A stretch of 7,479 nt of DNA from an uncultured bacterium (lineage in GTDB: Bacteria; Bacillota; Clostridia; Lachnospirales; Lachnospiraceae). How positions within the stretch are numbered: the stretch's first letter is position 1; every line of letters starts with the position of its first letter. Made by a program: the position numbers and the translations under genes. Location: contig CAJMQQ010000084.1 in assembly GCA_905215625.1 (NCBI GenBank), positions 1 through 7,479 of the forward strand, given 5' to 3'. Below the pieces are notes generated by a model that saw only the letters and a program-made list of their open reading frames with translations, was not told the DNA's origin and did not search any database. This document shows, one piece after another, positions 1 through 6,237 of the stretch.

Positions 1-70
1 GTATTAGCTCAGTCGGTAGAGCACTTGACTTTTAATCAAGTTGTCCGGGGTTCGAGTCCCCGATGCCTCA
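1..70 (+). tRNA. tRNA-Lys (anticodon UUU), 5' end cut by the window edge
   Basis: The cloverleaf can be read directly. The anticodon stem CTTGA/TCAAG (24-28 with 36-40) closes a seven-base loop whose middle bases TTT (31-33) form the anticodon for AAA/AAG lysine codons. The T arm is CGGGG (46-50) with CCCCG (58-62) around TTCGAGT. The 3' acceptor strand ATGCCTC (63-69) would pair with GAGGTAT, of which only GTAT is inside the window, so three 5' bases are missing. The discriminator is A70. The next bases are CGA, so CCA is not encoded and must be added after transcription. Confidence 0.96.
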
Positions 71-76
71 CGAATA

Positions 77-114
77 GTCGTTTTCCTTATAATCTAAGGG
101 AAACGGCTTTTTTT
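77..114 (+). terminator. Rho-independent terminator of the tRNA-Lys transcript
   Basis: A 12-base arm at 77-88 pairs with 96-107 (AAGGGAAACGGC), allowing two G-U pairs, around a seven-base loop. Seven T residues (108-114) follow directly. It lies seven bases after the tRNA 3' end on the same strand, so it should end the tRNA transcript. Confidence 0.9.
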
Positions 115-134
115 GTGTATAAAGAGCAATCAAT

Positions 135-170
135 AAAGTCCTAGTTTTCTGATTAAACAGCTAGGACTTT
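135..170 (-). terminator. Hairpin terminator downstream of the RpiR-family regulator
   Basis: A perfect 10-bp inverted repeat, AAAGTCCTAG (135-144) and CTAGGACTTT (161-170), surrounds a 16-base loop. It lies 15 bases past the stop codon of the minus-strand regulator. On that strand the stem ends in TTT followed by ATTG, so the U tract is short. The position supports a terminator for the regulator. Because the stem is symmetric, it may also act weakly on the plus strand as a back-up to the tRNA terminator. Confidence 0.7.
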
Positions 171-184
171 TATAGGATTAAAAA

Positions 185-955
185 CTATTGATTGAGTTTC
201 GCCAGTTTTTTATTTAAGACTTCCATAATCATTTCGATAAACATATAAAATGTAATGGCATCATCTAATAAATAGGTATTTTTAGAGTGGCTTAAAAGAG
301 GAAGCACAGCTACTGTATCAGCTAACTTTGCAAGAGTACACTTTGGAGTCATGGTTATCAGAATTACCTTCACTCTGTTTTTATGGTATTCTTTTACCAG
401 ATTTTCATAAAGTTCTAATCCACTGATAGAAAATATAATAATGACATCACCCTGCTTTAAGATGGATGAATAATTTTCCATAATACTGGAATCCTCAATA
501 GGACGGCAGTCAATTCCAAATCGGTTTAAGCGAAAGGCCATTTGTTTGGCAGAATAGAATGAATGCATATATCCTAAAGTAATTACTCGTTTAGAGTATA
601 GAATTGCATCAGCAATTTCATCTAACAAAGGAGAATTATTAAAAGAGGCCATTTGCTGCAGTCCCTCACAGTAGTATTGCAGCACACTGTCGGAAACTGC
701 CTGGTTTCCAAACGAATGGTTTGAAGATTCACTAAGTTCGTGTAAAAGAGCATATTTAAACTCAGAATAGCCATGGTAACCTAACTTTTGGCATAAACGA
801 ATGACTGCGCTGCGGCTGGTATTACAGGTGGAAGCAATTGCTTCACTGGAAAACCGTTGTATATCATATGGGTATTCTAAGAGATAATCTGCGACTTTTC
901 GTTCGTTTCTAGATAATTCTGGAAGCATTTCCTTTAATTGTATTATAACAGACAT
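185..955 (-). CDS. RpiR/MurR-family transcriptional regulator (HTH + SIS domain)
   Basis: This 256-residue protein has the size and two-domain layout of RpiR-family regulators. Residues 1-77 form the RpiR-type N-terminal DNA-binding domain, with its helix-turn-helix around 37-60 (SSEAIASTC...SRSAVIRLCQKLG) and the family's G-Y-x-G-Y-S-E-F-K element after it. Residues about 108-245 form a SIS phosphosugar-binding domain, with a GYMHS loop at 128-132 and a FSISG loop at 175-179 that would contact sugar phosphate. The ATG start is supported by GAGG eight bases upstream. Known family members sense phosphorylated sugars and repress or activate adjacent catabolic genes. This gene is divergent from the PTS-sulfatase operon, with 297 bases between the start codons, so it very probably controls that operon and perhaps itself. 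The effector and the sign of control are not visible. It is not called murR, because no MurNAc-6-P etherase gene is present. Confidence 0.93.
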   Translation of the reverse strand: MSVIIQLKEMLPELSRNERKVADYLLEYPYDIQRFSSEAIASTCNTSRSAVIRLCQKLGYHGYSEFKYALLHELSESSNHSFGNQAVSDSVLQYYCEGLQQMASFNNSPLLDEIADAILYSKRVITLGYMHSFYSAKQMAFRLNRFGIDCRPIEDSSIMENYSSILKQGDVIIIFSISGLELYENLVKEYHKNRVKVILITMTPKCTLAKLADTVAVLPLLSHSKNTYLLDDAITFYMFIEMIMEVLNKKLAKLNQ

Positions 956-988
956 TTGTATATCCTCACATTTATATAATATAGTTTT

Positions 989-1017
989 ATTATAAAACGT
1001 TACAATGTGTTTGTCTA
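989..1017 (-). promoter_or_regulatory. Predicted promoter of the RpiR-family regulator
   Basis: Read on the minus strand, a -35 box TAGACA (1017 to 1012, five of six consensus bases) and a perfect -10 box TATAAT (994 to 989) are separated by exactly 17 bases. Transcription would start near 982, giving a leader of about 27 bases before the ATG at 955. The left copy of the 15-bp repeat (1043-1057) lies about 60-75 bases upstream of this start point. Confidence 0.7.
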
Positions 1018-1042
1018 TAAAAAGTCAAATGTTTCGGACAAT

Positions 1043-1057
1043 TGTTCGATTTTGCAA
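1043..1057 (+). promoter_or_regulatory. Operator candidate, left arm of a 15-bp inverted repeat
   Basis: TGTTCGATTTTGCAA here is the exact reverse complement of 1141-1155. The left arm also overlaps a near-palindrome, TCGGACAATTGTTCGA (1034-1049), centred on AATT with one mismatched pair. The sequence between divergent genes, repeated in inverted orientation, is what a binding site for the neighbouring RpiR-family regulator would look like. Binding is inferred, not shown. Confidence 0.6.
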
Positions 1058-1140
1058 TAAGATTGATTGTTAAAATGCACAAAAATAGTCGGATTAAAAT
1101 GAATAATGTGCCGAAAATGGACATATAGTTAATGACTTTG

Positions 1141-1155
1141 TTGCAAAATCGAACA
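1141..1155 (-). promoter_or_regulatory. Operator candidate, right arm overlapping the PTS promoter -35
   Basis: TTGCAAAATCGAACA is the perfect inverted copy of 1043-1057. It begins exactly at the predicted -35 box of the PTS promoter and covers the first nine bases of the spacer, so a bound protein would block RNA polymerase. The arm centres are 98 bases apart, close to a whole number of helical turns, which would allow looping. The regulator as ligand is an inference from position. Confidence 0.6.
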
Positions 1156-1169
1156 TCAATATATATAAT
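1141..1169 (+). promoter_or_regulatory. Predicted promoter of the EIIBC-sulfatase operon
   Basis: A perfect -10 box TATAAT (1164-1169) lies 17 bases after a weaker -35 box TTGCAA (1141-1146, four of six consensus bases). Transcription would start near 1176, leaving a leader of about 77 bases before the ATG at 1253. I see no strong hairpin or riboswitch in that leader. The weak -35 inside an operator-like repeat fits a regulated promoter. Confidence 0.7.
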
Positions 1170-1240
1170 GGACGTATCAGAGGATGACAGGGCCCATCAT
1201 TCTAGGGAAAGCAGAATATCACATAGCAGGAAAACTGTTT

Positions 1241-1246
1241 AGGAGG
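1241..1246 (+). promoter_or_regulatory. Ribosome binding site deciding the EIIBC start
   Basis: AGGAGG, six bases before the ATG at 1253, is a near-ideal Shine-Dalgarno sequence. It selects this ATG over the in-frame ATG at 1184. That upstream ATG has only AGAGG directly abutting it and would add 23 residues that do not resemble an EIIB domain. Confidence 0.9.
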
Positions 1247-1252
1247 ACAATT

Positions 1253-2722
1253 ATGGCAAAGGTAGATTACAAGGCTTTAGCTCCTTTCATTATTGAAAAT
1301 GTAGGAGGTAAAGAAAATGTAGATTCTTTAACTCATTGTGTTACTCGTCTGCGCTTTCGATTGAAGGATGAGTCATTAGCTAATAAAGAGGCCTTAAAAT
1401 CAAAAGAGGGAATTATTGATGTTATTCAAAAAGGTGGTCAGTATCAGGTAGTAATTGGAAATGCTGTAGAGGAAGCCTTTGATGCGGTTATGGCAGTTGG
1501 AGGATTTGGAAGCGGAGGCGCTCCATCTTCTGCTGAGGAAAAGCCTAAAGGAGTCGTAAATCAGTTTATTTCAGTAATTTCTGGTATTTTTACTCCATTG
1601 CTAGGATTAATGTGTGGCTGCGGTATTCTAAAAGGTTTAGTTGCATTTTTGGGAGCATTAGGACTTTTAAGTACAACTTCTGGTACTTATGTAATTATTA
1701 ATTCCATTGGGGATGTAATTTTCTATTTCTTCCCAGTTTTTGTAGGATATACAGCTGCAGAAAAATTCGGAATGAATAAATTTATTGGAATGGCTGTTGG
1801 AGCAGCTATGATTCATCCGTCTGTAGCCGGATTGAAGTCAGCAGAAGTAATGTATACCGTTTTTGAGGGAACCGTATTTTCATCGAATGTAACGGCGACA
1901 TTTTGTGGAATTCCAGTTTTATTGATGAATTATTCTTCTACAGTCATTCCGGCTGTTTTAGCAGTCTGGGTTGGTTCCAAAGTTGAAAAGTTCTTTAAGA
2001 AGATTATTCCGACCGTATTAAAAATGTTTTTGGTTCCAGCATTTACCCTGTTAGTAACGGTTGTAATTACATTATTGGCAGTAGGTCCAGTAGCTACTTG
2101 GATTAGTGATATAATTGGAGCAGCATTTATGGCTCTTCACGATATCAGCCCAGTTATTACTGGTGCATTAGTAGGAGGTTTATGGCAGGTTCTGGTTATG
2201 TTTGGTCTTCATCAGGGAATTGTTCCTATTCAAATTAGTAATTTAATGGCGAACGGATATGAAAATGTTATTTGCTGTATGCAGGCAGTACCATTTGTTA
2301 CTTGTGCAGTTGTATTTGCAGTGTACGTTAAAACCCGTAATAAAAAGACAAAGGAAACAGCACTTCCAGCAGCAATTTCCAGCTTTTTTGGCGTTAGCGA
2401 ACCTTCCATTTATGGTATTACGCTGCCATTGAAGACTCCATTTATTATTACATTGATTGCTTCCGCAGTAGGCGGTGCAATTATGGGGCTTTTAGATGTC
2501 AAGAAATATAATATGGGCGGACTTGGATTATTTGCTTTTCCAGCCTATATTAATCCGGAAACCGGATTTGATATGTCATTTTATGGCGTATTAATTGCAG
2601 TAGGAGTTGCTATGGTACTGGGCTTTGTACTGACTATGATTTTATTTAAAGATAAAGATGGCGTGGAAGTTCAGGATCCTAGAGCTTCGAAAGAAGCAGT
2701 AAAGAAGAAAATTAGAAGATAA
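1253..2722 (+). CDS. PTS sugar transporter EIIBC, glucose/beta-glucoside superfamily
   Basis: This is a 489-residue phosphotransferase-system permease that imports a sugar and phosphorylates it on entry. Residues 1-80 are the cytoplasmic EIIB domain. Its phospho-accepting cysteine is C29, in the family motif THCVTRLRFRL (27-37). After an Ala/Gly/Ser/Glu linker (82-98), residues 100-467 form the EIIC membrane domain with about ten hydrophobic segments. It carries the family landmarks AAMIHPSV (184-191), FGLHQG (317-322) and GVSEPSIYG (380-388), where E383 is the conserved acidic residue. The protein ends about 22 residues after the last membrane segment and has no EIIA domain, so it needs an EIIA made elsewhere, as MurP- and TreB-type transporters do. 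The sulfatase gene follows after 35 bases, and the RpiR-type regulator is divergent. The context suggests a sulfated or otherwise esterified sugar as substrate. The sequence alone does not give the substrate. Confidence 0.93.
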   Translation: MAKVDYKALAPFIIENVGGKENVDSLTHCVTRLRFRLKDESLANKEALKSKEGIIDVIQKGGQYQVVIGNAVEEAFDAVMAVGGFGSGGAPSSAEEKPKGVVNQFISVISGIFTPLLGLMCGCGILKGLVAFLGALGLLSTTSGTYVIINSIGDVIFYFFPVFVGYTAAEKFGMNKFIGMAVGAAMIHPSVAGLKSAEVMYTVFEGTVFSSNVTATFCGIPVLLMNYSSTVIPAVLAVWVGSKVEKFFKKIIPTVLKMFLVPAFTLLVTVVITLLAVGPVATWISDIIGAAFMALHDISPVITGALVGGLWQVLVMFGLHQGIVPIQISNLMANGYENVICCMQAVPFVTCAVVFAVYVKTRNKKTKETALPAAISSFFGVSEPSIYGITLPLKTPFIITLIASAVGGAIMGLLDVKKYNMGGLGLFAFPAYINPETGFDMSFYGVLIAVGVAMVLGFVLTMILFKDKDGVEVQDPRASKEAVKKKIRR

Positions 2723-2757
2723 GAAAAGGATTTAGATGTGATAGGAGATGGCATATT

Positions 2758-4230
2758 ATGAGAGCTGTAATGGTAATGTTTGATACACTGACCAGGAAAT
2801 TTTTACCAAATTACGGATGCAATTGGACTAAAATGCCCAATTTTCAACGGTTAGAAGAGCACTGTATCAGGTTTGATAATTTTTATGCGGGAAGTCTCCC
2901 ATGTATGCCTGCACGACGGGAACTGCACACAGGAAAATATAATTTCCTTTACAGAGGATGGGGGCCGTTAGAGCCTTTTGACAAATCGGTAATGGAAGTA
3001 TTAAGGGAATACGGTGTTTATACACATTTGTGTACAGATCATTCCCATTATTGGGAAGACGGCGGATGCACTTATCACAACCGGTATGATACCTGGGAGG
3101 GATTCAGGGGGCAGGAAGGAGATCGGTTTGTTGCCCATGACATTGAAGCGGAAATTCCTGCAGATCGGAATCCCTTAAATAAACAGGGAATTTCAGTAAA
3201 TCAACACTATCGCAACCGTCTGCGTCAGCAGACAGAGGAAGAAATGCCCAGTGCTATGACAGTGGCAGCCGGACTGGAATTTTTAAAGGAACACGAAAAG
3301 AAGAATAACTGGTTCTTACAGATAGAATGTTTTGATCCTCACGAACCATTTTACGTACCTCAAAAATATCGGGAATTATACGGACTTCCAGAAGAAGAAA
3401 CATTAAACTGGCCAAGATACGGTATGATTCCAAGTGGTAATTACCATAAAGACCTACAAAATGCGGCAAAAGAATATGCAGCGCTTATGACGATGTGTGA
3501 CGTTCATGTAGGAAAAGTCCTGGATTTTATGGATGAACATGATATGTGGAAGGATACCGTTTTGATTGTAAACACCGATCATGGTTTTTTGCTAGGTGAA
3601 CACGATTGTCTTGGAAAGAATTTTCCTCCCATTTATGATGAATTGGTTCATACACCATTTTTCATTCACGTTCCAGGTATAGAAGGTAAAAAACATACCA
3701 GCCAGTTAGCTAGTACCGTAGACATAGCACCTACTTTATTGGACATTTTTGGATGCCCTTCTAAAAAGATGGGAGAAATGGACGGGACGTCCATACTTCC
3801 AATTCTTACAGAAGAGAAAGAGATTCGAGATATGGCGCTTTTTGGAGTGCATGGCTCTTATACTTGTTGTACAGATGGACATATGGTATATATGAAAGCA
3901 AATAAAGATGAAACCAATAGTCCCATTTATGAGTATACAATGATGCCTACAAATATAAGAGGATATTTTACGGATGAACAGTTAAAACAGGCAGAATTAA
4001 TAGAAGGATGCCGATTTACGAATGGGATTCCATGCTTACGGATGCCATCTGTACTTCCATATTATCATGCAGACCGCTTTGGAGACAGATTATATGATTT
4101 GGACGAAGATCCAAGTCAAAAGAATAATCTATTAACGAATGAAACTGCTGTGATATGGAATCAAAAGCTTTCGGATACTTTAAAGAAAGCAAACGCTCCG
4201 AAAGAAGAATATGAACGCCTAGGACTATAG
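2758..4230 (+). CDS. Cytoplasmic sulfatase-family hydrolase (S1 type, formylglycine-dependent)
   Basis: This 490-residue protein belongs to the alkaline-phosphatase-fold sulfatase family. The signature C49-M-P-A-R53-R-E-L-H57-T-G fits CxPxR...TG, in which the cysteine is oxidised to formylglycine. Other likely active-site residues are D9, H195 in DPHEPF, D274-H275 in NTDHG, and K287. The C-terminal LYDLDEDP...NNL element is typical of the family. There is no signal peptide or membrane segment, and 13 cysteines are present, so it should act in the cytoplasm. The start is supported by AGGAG (2743-2747) ten bases upstream. It lies 35 bases after the EIIBC gene, so the two are probably co-transcribed and the substrate probably enters through that PTS. 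The usual second N-terminal metal-site Asp is Thr10. Relatives with this architecture include phosphonate monoester hydrolases/phosphodiesterases, so a phosphoester substrate cannot be excluded. No maturase gene is present in this window. An anaerobe would need an anSME-type radical SAM enzyme elsewhere. Confidence 0.9.
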   Translation: MRAVMVMFDTLTRKFLPNYGCNWTKMPNFQRLEEHCIRFDNFYAGSLPCMPARRELHTGKYNFLYRGWGPLEPFDKSVMEVLREYGVYTHLCTDHSHYWEDGGCTYHNRYDTWEGFRGQEGDRFVAHDIEAEIPADRNPLNKQGISVNQHYRNRLRQQTEEEMPSAMTVAAGLEFLKEHEKKNNWFLQIECFDPHEPFYVPQKYRELYGLPEEETLNWPRYGMIPSGNYHKDLQNAAKEYAALMTMCDVHVGKVLDFMDEHDMWKDTVLIVNTDHGFLLGEHDCLGKNFPPIYDELVHTPFFIHVPGIEGKKHTSQLASTVDIAPTLLDIFGCPSKKMGEMDGTSILPILTEEKEIRDMALFGVHGSYTCCTDGHMVYMKANKDETNSPIYEYTMMPTNIRGYFTDEQLKQAELIEGCRFTNGIPCLRMPSVLPYYHADRFGDRLYDLDEDPSQKNNLLTNETAVIWNQKLSDTLKKANAPKEEYERLGL

Positions 4231-4283
4231 GATATATATGGATGTAATGTAAGAATTTGCAGAATTTTGTAAGGTTTCTTTTC

Positions 4284-4312
4284 TTGTAATGCTTGGCAAA
4301 GTCTGATAGGAT
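4284..4312 (+). promoter_or_regulatory. Possible extended -10 promoter for the surface protein gene
   Basis: TTGTAA (4284-4289, four of six -35 bases) is followed after 17 bases by TAGGAT (4307-4312), which is preceded by the TGn extension at 4304-4306. The start point would be near 4319, about 19 bases before the ATG. The match is weak. No terminator is seen after the sulfatase stop, so read-through from the upstream operon remains possible. Confidence 0.35.
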
Positions 4313-4326
4313 AAACGTAGCTGATT

Positions 4327-4333
4327 GGAGGAG
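4327..4333 (+). promoter_or_regulatory. Ribosome binding site deciding the surface protein start
   Basis: GGAGGAG lies just before two adjacent in-frame ATG codons (4335 and 4338). From GGAGG (4327-4331) the gap is three bases to the first and six to the second, so 4338 is preferred. A TTG at 4293 would add an N-terminal extension, but nothing like this Shine-Dalgarno site lies in front of it. Confidence 0.75.
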
Positions 4334-4337
4334 TATG

Positions 4338-6179
4338 ATGACAAGCAGAAAGAAAAAAAGAAAAGAATCCTATCTCTGGAGTACCATGATGGTGCTATGT
4401 GCAATCTGTACTCTGTTAGTTGCAGTTTTGGTAGTTGCGACCGTATTTTTTAAGATAAAAAAGGATGCATGGAATCCGGACAAACAGGTTCCAGAAACAA
4501 CTGCATCTGAAATTGTAATCGAGACAGAAGCTATTTATGGATGGGTTGAGACCGAACAGGGCACAAAATTCAGAGAGGAAGACGGCACGTTTGCTAAAAA
4601 TACCTGGAAAGTCTGGGAAGACGGCTTGTATTACTTAAATGACAATGGGATTATGGAAACAGGCAGTTCCTGCTCAATCGATGGGTGGATTTGTCAATTT
4701 GCAGAGTCCGGACGTTTAAAGGATATTCAGATGGATTTTAATTATCAGGGAAAGACCCAGGAGGAAACAAAAACAGGGAAAAAGAGCATGGTAAGAGGAA
4801 ATGAGTTCTATGTTTATTTAGATACCAGTTCCGTTCATGAAGGAGCTTTTTATCCCATTTTTTATAAAAAATCCACAGAAGAAGAGGAAAAGTATTTGGG
4901 AGGAAAGAGTACGCCGGAATTGGCGTCTCCCAATGCCTTGGCAATAGGAGATGGATGGGTTTACTATTTGGCATTAGCTCCGTCAAATGCAGGATTAAAG
5001 ACAGAAGAACAAGGATTGAATGGAGCTTTGTTCCGGATGCGTCCGGGAGACCAGGCAAAAGAGCTTTTGTCAAGTCAGGTTACTGGATTTTTAGAGGTAG
5101 AGGGACAGATTTACTATGCATCAAATGGAACTATATTCAAAGCAGAATCCGGAACTTCTTATCAAGTAGGAGAAAATCAGTATCAGATAAAAATTCAGGA
5201 TAATATCGCTTATCTTCTGGATGGTATGGGAAGTCTGGTATCTGGAGATGCTTCTGGAATGAAGGTCATTGGAGACAGACAATATAAACTAGATGATGGG
5301 AAAATTTCTTATGTGAAACCGGCGTCCCGTAGTGTCGGCGATATGACCTATGAACTGAAAAGCGACGGCAGAAACGGAGTTATTTCCTGGAAAGATGCTT
5401 CTGGGCAGAATGGAATTTTAGCGCGCAGCGAATACGGCATTAACAGTTTCTGCATTGCTGAGGATTGGATTTATTACAGCGCGTATGTATCAAAAGGAAC
5501 CAATGGGGAAAGATACAGTCAGATTTACCGGATTTCCATGGATGGAACGGAAAAGCAGCCGGCCAGCAGCGTATTTGAAGGAAATATTTTAAACCTTTAT
5601 TATTATGAAAATCAGAGAACTATTTATGGGGAATATTATCCGGTAAGCTGGAAATCAGGATATGGACAGATTGTGACGGTTGGTTTAGACGGAACAGTAA
5701 ATAAGATCTCAGATTTAGGAGTCAGGGACGGAAACTTAAATGAAAATCAGGCATTGGAGCTTTTGATGGTAAATGGAGAAACAATTACCTGCTATGAGCA
5801 CGATTCCCAGTGGGATTCCTGGGGACAAAGCTGGGAGGTATTAGATACCAGAGCGATTCAGTTTTCCGGAACATCAAAAGAACTGGTAGCCGAAAGTATC
5901 CTGGTTGGCGGACAAGGAGGTCAGGGAGGAATCCTTCTAGGCGGAGAAGAAAAAGAGACAGAGCCGTCTAGTCAGGAGACGCTGCAGGAAACAACACAAG
6001 CCGCAGTTGTGCCGGAACGTCCGGCAGAAACCATACCAACAGAACGCCCAGCAGAGACAGTGCCCAGGCCAGCAGAGACCATTGGAAACCAGGCGCCAGG
6101 CGGTGAGGTTTATACCCATCCAAGTGAGACGATAGGCGTACAGCCAGAAAGCAATGCGGTTATTATTCCGGCTTTGTAG
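4338..6179 (+). CDS. Membrane-anchored extracellular protein: cell-wall-repeat-like segment, propeller-like region, PAET repeat tail
   Basis: This 613-residue protein probably faces outward. Residues 1-12 are basic (SRKKKRKES) and precede one hydrophobic segment (about 13-38), with no lipobox or clear signal-peptidase site, so it is likely N-terminally anchored. Residues about 67-110 (GWVETEQG...FREEDGTFAKNTWKVWEDGLYYLNDNG) resemble a choline/cell-wall-binding repeat. Residues about 195-500 contain repeated D/G-W-x-YY and L/IYRISMDGT elements (206-210, 257-261, 377-380, 396-404) like the DUF5050/YWTD-type propeller proteins of Clostridia. A Gly-rich stretch (523-537) leads to a Pro/Thr/Glu-rich tail with four P-A/S-E-T-I/V units. 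There is no LPxTG sorting motif. It starts 107 bases after the sulfatase stop, so it may be an independent unit. No enzymatic residues are evident, and the function is unknown. A sensor, adhesion or scaffold role is only a guess. Confidence 0.85.
   Translation: MTSRKKKRKESYLWSTMMVLCAICTLLVAVLVVATVFFKIKKDAWNPDKQVPETTASEIVIETEAIYGWVETEQGTKFREEDGTFAKNTWKVWEDGLYYLNDNGIMETGSSCSIDGWICQFAESGRLKDIQMDFNYQGKTQEETKTGKKSMVRGNEFYVYLDTSSVHEGAFYPIFYKKSTEEEEKYLGGKSTPELASPNALAIGDGWVYYLALAPSNAGLKTEEQGLNGALFRMRPGDQAKELLSSQVTGFLEVEGQIYYASNGTIFKAESGTSYQVGENQYQIKIQDNIAYLLDGMGSLVSGDASGMKVIGDRQYKLDDGKISYVKPASRSVGDMTYELKSDGRNGVISWKDASGQNGILARSEYGINSFCIAEDWIYYSAYVSKGTNGERYSQIYRISMDGTEKQPASSVFEGNILNLYYYENQRTIYGEYYPVSWKSGYGQIVTVGLDGTVNKISDLGVRDGNLNENQALELLMVNGETITCYEHDSQWDSWGQSWEVLDTRAIQFSGTSKELVAESILVGGQGGQGGILLGGEEKETEPSSQETLQETTQAAVVPERPAETIPTERPAETVPRPAETIGNQAPGGEVYTHPSETIGVQPESNAVIIPAL
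6015..6137 (+). repeat. Degenerate in-frame repeats encoding the ERPAET(I/V) tail
   Basis: Four in-frame units occur within the surface protein gene. Three nearly identical ones encode ERPAETIP (6015-6038), ERPAETVP (6042-6065) and RPAETIGN (6066-6089). A diverged fourth, HPSETIGV, spans about 6117-6140. The spacing of the first two is 27 bases and then 24, all multiples of three. Codons vary between units (CCG/CCA, GAA/GAG, ACC/ACA/ACG), so the repeats are not freshly duplicated DNA. They look like a proline-rich spacer under protein-level constraint. Confidence 0.75.
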
Positions 6180-6185
6180 AAATAA

Positions 6186-6213
6186 GCGGTCTGGAGAATC
6201 TCCAGGCCGTTTT
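6186..6213. terminator. Bidirectional terminator between convergent genes
   Basis: A 10-bp stem, CGGTCTGGAG (6187-6196) with CTCCAGGCCG (6200-6209) and one G-U pair, closes a three-base AAT loop, followed by TTTT (6210-6213). It begins seven bases after the stop of the plus-strand surface protein gene. Read on the minus strand, it lies about 25 bases past the stop of the small protein gene and is followed by CTTATTT, so it can serve both genes. Confidence 0.87.
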
Positions 6214-6237
6214 AAATTGCGTGATGGAGAAAAATAG

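Noticed and set aside
1..185. Integration site or mobile element next to the tRNA gene
   Set aside because: tRNA 3' ends are common integration targets, but no integrase and no repeat of the tRNA end occurs within this window.
990..1006. cre-like (CcpA) site in the regulator promoter, minus strand TGTAACGTTTTATA
   Set aside because: The CG is one base out of register with the cre consensus, and the right half matches poorly.
1184..1252. N-terminal extension of the EIIBC from an ATG at 1184
   Set aside because: The 23 extra residues do not resemble an EIIB domain, and this ATG has no properly spaced ribosome binding site. The ATG at 1253 has AGGAGG at ideal spacing.
185..2722. Assignment of the regulator and EIIBC as a MurNAc (murR/murP) system
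   Set aside because: The architecture fits, but no MurNAc-6-phosphate etherase (murQ) is present. The linked enzyme is a sulfatase-family hydrolase, so the MurNAc label is unsupported.
3254..3469. Minus-strand open frame inside the sulfatase gene
   Set aside because: It is antisense to conserved sulfatase sequence, including the DPHEPF motif region, and has no recognisable features.
4293..4337. Start of the surface protein at a TTG at 4293
   Set aside because: There is no matching ribosome binding site before it, and it would sit inside the promoter-like region. GGAGGAG points to the ATGs at 4335/4338.
4738..5203. Open frames on both strands within the surface protein gene
   Set aside because: They overlap the clearly coding frame and are low-complexity or basic shadow translations without independent signals.
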